From: Bacteroidetes bacterium GWF2_33_38
GTDB taxonomy: Bacteria > Bacteroidota > Bacteroidia > Bacteroidales > GWF2-33-38
NCBI GenBank assembly: GCA_001769505.1
Contig: MEOF01000055.1
Span: 33,033 to 97,032, forward strand
Length of the DNA: 64,000 nucleotides
Reading direction: 5' to 3'
The translations under genes and the position numbers were made by a program. Below are positions 61,401 through 64,000 of the stretch, one piece after another; position 1 is the first letter of the stretch, and the number at the start of each line of letters is the position of its first letter. The notes under the pieces were generated by a model. The model was not told the origin of the DNA and did no database searches. It saw only the letters and a list, made by a program, of their open reading frames with translations.

Positions 61401-64000
61401 CCAAAACAAGTTGGATTAGTTGGATTAAACGTCAAAATGGTTGAATCGGGTTGATTGATATAAATTGAATCAACCGTTAAACAATTTGAAGAATCTAAGA
61501 TTTCGATAAAATAAACACCTGCAGGCAAGTCTGAATAAGTTGAACTATCGGCATTCGTATATAAGTTAGGAGTCCAACTATAAGTATAAGGAGCTGTTGC
61601 ATCAGATATCACAGCCGTTGCCTCGCCTATTTCATATCCAAAGCAAGGGTTGTGTTGAACATCTGTAAATGTGATAAATCCATCTAAGTCGCTAATCAAT
61701 ACATTTATAGAGTCTCGGCAAGAATTAAAATCACTAACAGTAACCATATAGATTCCTGAATGAAGCGTATCAACCGTATTAGTAGTTTGCCCTGTTGACC
61801 ATTCGTATGAGTATGAAGGCGTACCTCCACTGGCAACAATCGTAGCCGCACCATCGGAAAAAGTACAATGAGAACTTAAAACATTTGTAGTTGCTAAAGA
61901 AAGTGGAAGAGGAGATGATATTTCAATACTGTCAATTTTTGTACAACCATTATCATCGGTTATTGTTACATTGTTCCAGCCGGAAGTTAATTCATCTGCA
62001 TCTTCGGTAAATTCTCCACTTGTCCAAACAAAAGAATATGGAGTTGTACCACCAGACACCGTTAAATTCGCTTGCCCATTATTTTCTGAAGGACAGAGAA
62101 CGCCTGTCCCAATAATAGAGCTCGTCAAACCGGAAAGTGGTTCAATGACTAAAGCACTATCAGATAAGAGACAATCGTGTGCATCTTCAACCGTTAAATA
62201 ATATGTGTCTCCACTTAAACTTGAAATAGTTGATGTGTTTCCACTAGGATTCCAAGTATATGAATATGGTAAAGTTCCTCCGGTAACAGTAGCAACAATT
62301 TTTCCATTATTTAAGCCAAAACAAGTAACGTCAGTTATTGCAAATGAAACATCTAACACGTTTGGTTCGGTAATCGTTACCGAATTAATACTTACACAAG
62401 AACCCGAGTCTGTAATAGTTACTGTGTAATTTCCTGCAGCAAGATTATATGCCAATGAATCGTTAAAGTCTGAATTCCAATTATATAAATATGGCGAAGC
62501 TCCTCCGGTAATAACAGCAATCGCTTGACCAATTGTATCGCCGAAGCAAGGATTATGGACAACATTTTCAAAGGTAATAACTCCGGCATCGACATCAGAA
62601 ATTGAAGCTGAGCCTTCTTTTTCACAACCAAGATTATCAGTAACTGTTAATTGATAAGTGCCTGATGATAAGTTAATTGCGTGGGCCGCAACTTGGTCAT
62701 CTGCATTTGAGTCCCACAGATAGGTATAATCCGGGTTTCCTCCTGTTGCACTTACTGTGATTTCGCCATCAGAGAATGTACAATGCGAGTTAACAATGTT
62801 ATAACTTAATACAATGTCGTCAGGTTGAGTAATCTCTACGCTATCAACAAACATACAACCCATTGAATCGGTAACATAATCAACGTAAACACCTGCGTAC
62901 AATGAATTAATGTCTTCCGTTGTTTCTCCGCTACTCCATAAAAAAGTATATGGAGGAGTTCCTCCCGAAATCATTGCATCTATTTCGCCTTCGTTAACAC
63001 CATAACATTCGTTATCAAGAGCGATGAAACTTATTGATATTCCACTAGACGGAGCAGAAATCGTAAAACAAGCTGATTTTTGACATCCGTTATCGTCAGT
63101 TACCGTTACGCAATAGCTTCCTGCGGTTAAATCCGTAATCGTAGTGGTTATTTCAGCATTGTTCCATAAAACAGTATATGGACTTGTACCGCCTGAAATC
63201 GACAAGACAATTTTTCCATCAGATACTCCAAAACAAGAAACATTGGTAAGGGTGCCTGAAATATTTATTTCTGAAGGTTCTGTAATATCAACTGATGCTG
63301 TTGATATACAACCATCAATTGCCTCAACAATTACATTATGAGTTCCTGCACCTAAATTATAAGCTAAAGAATCGTTAAAACTGTCGCTTCCCCAGTCGTA
63401 AACAAACGGACTAGTACCGCCAGTTATCACAGCAATCACCTGACCAGAAGTATCTCCATAACAGAGATTGTGCAAAATATCTTCGAAAGTAATTGTTCCT
63501 GCATTTGCATCAGAAACCAATGCAATTTCAGCTACAAAACATCCAGCAACATCAGTAACTGTGAGCGTATCAGCTCCAGCCGATATATTAAGCAAATCTT
63601 CCGTCGTTTCTCCGCTTGACCAAAGATATTCGAGAGGAGCTTGTCCCCCAATAATAGTTGCATCAATTGCTCCGTCGGCTTGATTACAATTAGAATTTAT
63701 AATATCAAATGTTACCGTAATTTCGTCTGGTTCTCCAATATTCACAAAATCAACCTCTGAACAAGTATTTGCATCGGTTACAAGTATGTTTGTTATTCCT
63801 GCACACAATGAATCGGCACTCGTACCATTTTCTCCGTTTTCCCAATCAATTGCGTATGGTGATGTTCCACCAATTATACTTACCAAAGCTTCGCCATTGC
63901 ATTCGCCATAACATAAGGCGTCGGATTGTGAAATAATATTTATCGTTATTTCATCTGGAGCGGTAATTTCAACTGAATCAATCTGTGTACATCCATTATC
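58415..64000 (-). CDS. Giant SprB-repeat gliding/adhesin protein (partial, N-terminus off the right edge)
   Basis: 1861 residues are visible, and the frame is open at 64000. I count 21 SprB-type repeats of about 75 residues, each with a GG..PY.Y.W core, a xxLxAGxYxVTVTD turn and a Cys-Gly beginning. The C-terminal about 90 residues form a gliding motility/CHU_C (type B) sorting domain (PTGFTPNDDGINDTWIIDYL, IFNRWGESLWYSKGYN, PMGTYYYIINV, GPVTIMK). Followed by its PorP/SprF partner. Likely a surface adhesin moved by the gliding machinery or a biofilm component. Confidence 0.92.
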   Translation of the reverse strand, partial: DNGCTQIDSVEITAPDEITINIISQSDALCYGECNGEALVSIIGGTSPYAIDWENGENGTSADSLCAGITNILVTDANTCSEVDFVNIGEPDEITVTFDIINSNCNQADGAIDATIIGGQAPLEYLWSSGETTEDLLNISAGADTLTVTDVAGCFVAEIALVSDANAGTITFEDILHNLCYGDTSGQVIAVITGGTSPFVYDWGSDSFNDSLAYNLGAGTHNVIVEAIDGCISTASVDITEPSEINISGTLTNVSCFGVSDGKIVLSISGGTSPYTVLWNNAEITTTITDLTAGSYCVTVTDDNGCQKSACFTISAPSSGISISFIALDNECYGVNEGEIDAMISGGTPPYTFLWSSGETTEDINSLYAGVYVDYVTDSMGCMFVDSVEITQPDDIVLSYNIVNSHCTFSDGEITVSATGGNPDYTYLWDSNADDQVAAHAINLSSGTYQLTVTDNLGCEKEGSASISDVDAGVITFENVVHNPCFGDTIGQAIAVITGGASPYLYNWNSDFNDSLAYNLAAGNYTVTITDSGSCVSINSVTITEPNVLDVSFAITDVTCFGLNNGKIVATVTGGTLPYSYTWNPSGNTSTISSLSGDTYYLTVEDAHDCLLSDSALVIEPLSGLTSSIIGTGVLCPSENNGQANLTVSGGTTPYSFVWTSGEFTEDADELTSGWNNVTITDDNGCTKIDSIEISSPLPLSLATTNVLSSHCTFSDGAATIVASGGTPSYSYEWSTGQTTNTVDTLHSGIYMVTVSDFNSCRDSINVLISDLDGFITFTDVQHNPCFGYEIGEATAVISDATAPYTYSWTPNLYTNADSSTYSDLPAGVYFIEILDSSNCLTVDSIYINQPDSTILTFNPTNPTCFGIEDGKIDLTVTGSSTSFSYLWSNGKVIQDIFDLAEDTYTVTVTDGNGCVSVDSVSLVEPTILEASLLNTVDNLCYGDANGVINLAVNGGTPPYEFEWSDNQTSISAINLTAGNYEVTVSDANGCFIILDTAIYQPAEILATFTNNSAYCGSCVGASSVSVSGGISPYTYDWSNDSTNSSISGLCVGFYHLTVTDANACTSTQTIEINDTSSVAVSIIDLNPISCNGVCDASVTVEADGGTTPYVYTWSTPITDTGFSADSLCAGTYYVTVVDDSLCSDAAEIVIQDVNVLSVQLITSNISCNGLSDGSVFAYITGGTPDYSVSWSVTGNDTIISNLIAGTYYLTVSDENNCTFIDSTEVIEPMELTASIVSSDDVTCFGLCNGSATISVAGGTSPYTYLWENDETSQTASALCAGIINVTVTDAGTCIYAENVTILEPAEIVGTFSNLTQVSCNGGNEGTATISVTGGTSPYSYLWNDVLHQDSTTAINLVAGLYTVSVQDFNGCIDTSMIEVIDTSNLSPVVSSITDATCYGNCNGEAVISTTGGAPAYSYIWSTGDNTSTVSDLCAGMHFVTIYDSNLCSRVRIADISSPDPIEVVSEIKGITCNGECDGEITLHASGGVAPFTYHWISLQTPPEDSVSVGLCEGNYLANIQDNNGCLYFISDSIEIITPSLISTSYTTNLTTCENSTFDGDINLTVLGGVPPYTYLWNPDSLTTQDLHNIASGYYSVTISDEADCILQIDSITVNANIIIIADAGPDTSICLGQSVQLFGSGADTLIWTPTELLSDSSISNPFVTPMDSTMFILTAKNVCYDTDTMLVNIYPLLNIEASDDVEIYYDEIAEISVDGGDELTTYYWTPSTGLSDTTIYNPEATPEESTLYYVFTTSQYGCVQHDSVLVSIIPRIKFPTGFTPNDDGINDTWIIDYLDYYPEIEVEIFNRWGESLWYSKGYNQPWDGTTAKGKILPMGTYYYIINVNNDYEKHVISGPVTIMK
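60995..63727 (-). repeat. Three-copy higher-order repeat of about 910 bp inside the SprB-like gene
   Basis: Within the SprB repeats the same four-module order occurs three times: a module with NS[NH]C...DG, one with HN[LP]CFG/CYG, one with CFG...[DN]GKI and a fourth. Copies begin at about 63727, 62821 and 61909 (spacing 302-305 codons). Modules of the same type across copies are more alike than neighbours are. Confidence 0.6.

Noticed and set aside
58415..64000. CRISPR-like repeat array
   Set aside because: The repeats are protein-coding modules of about 225 bp within one open frame, not short direct repeats with spacers.

Overview
The window is a stretch of AT-rich chromosome from a Bacteroidota (Bacteroidetes) bacterium, probably a gliding or T9SS-bearing member of the Bacteroidia/Flavobacteriia type. 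The evidence is: type IX secretion features (one type A sorting domain, two gliding-motility/CHU_C-type C-termini, a PorP/SprF protein, SprB repeats), lineage-restricted families (DUF4290, DUF4296, DUF4468, DUF3098), the ftsX-DUF3098-uppP-truB-queA order, and promoters matching the Bacteroidetes TTTG / TAnnTTTG consensus. HydE, a methylmalonyl-CoA mutase pair and fumarase suggest, by inference only, a metabolism with [FeFe]-hydrogenase and propionate/succinate interconversion. I saw no rRNA, tRNA or CRISPR array.

Layout. 1-9.3 kb: end of an acyltransferase gene, then mostly minus-strand housekeeping genes (asnB with a lipid-linked-sugar type glycosyltransferase, fumC, an ArsC-like protein, prfB with its programmed frameshift, ispD), interrupted by a KilA-N gene and an unrecognised secreted protein. 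9.3-18 kb: DUF2461, a hydE-histidine kinase-response regulator transcription unit, fructose-bisphosphate aldolase, xth, rsgA and ansA. 18-18.9 kb: a decayed spot holding a broken coding remnant, an IS982-like transposase relic and a three-hairpin repeat. 18.9-23 kb: mutA-mutB. 23-32 kb: a NatAB-like ABC exporter, dnaJ/grpE, a DUF4290-murA-thioredoxin operon and a UvrD/PcrA helicase.

32.1-38.2 kb is the most unusual part. A 33-34 bp direct repeat brackets about 6 kb containing an ECF-type sigma factor, a membrane-anchored TPR protein that looks like its anti-sigma partner, a small GIY-YIG-like gene broken by a one-base deletion, three unrecognised proteins, and a secreted adhesin-like protein that joins a phage-type S74 intramolecular chaperone to a T9SS sorting domain. 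Two short leader elements with the same predicted fold and one compensatory base-pair change sit 26-27 nt before the start codons of the broken gene and of the S74 protein. This looks like a self-contained, regulated surface module carried as an island.

38.2-64 kb: a small secreted protein and a 1776-residue T9SS surface protein, an M1 aminopeptidase lipoprotein, a lipoprotein-hflX-alkyltransferase-like operon, gcvH, a DoxX-thioredoxin protein flanked by two paralogous Cys-containing mini-lipoproteins, the queA-truB-uppP-DUF3098-ftsX cluster, and a sprB-like/porP/DUF4296/amidohydrolase operon. The giant SprB-like gene runs off the right edge and contains a three-copy higher-order repeat of about 910 bp.
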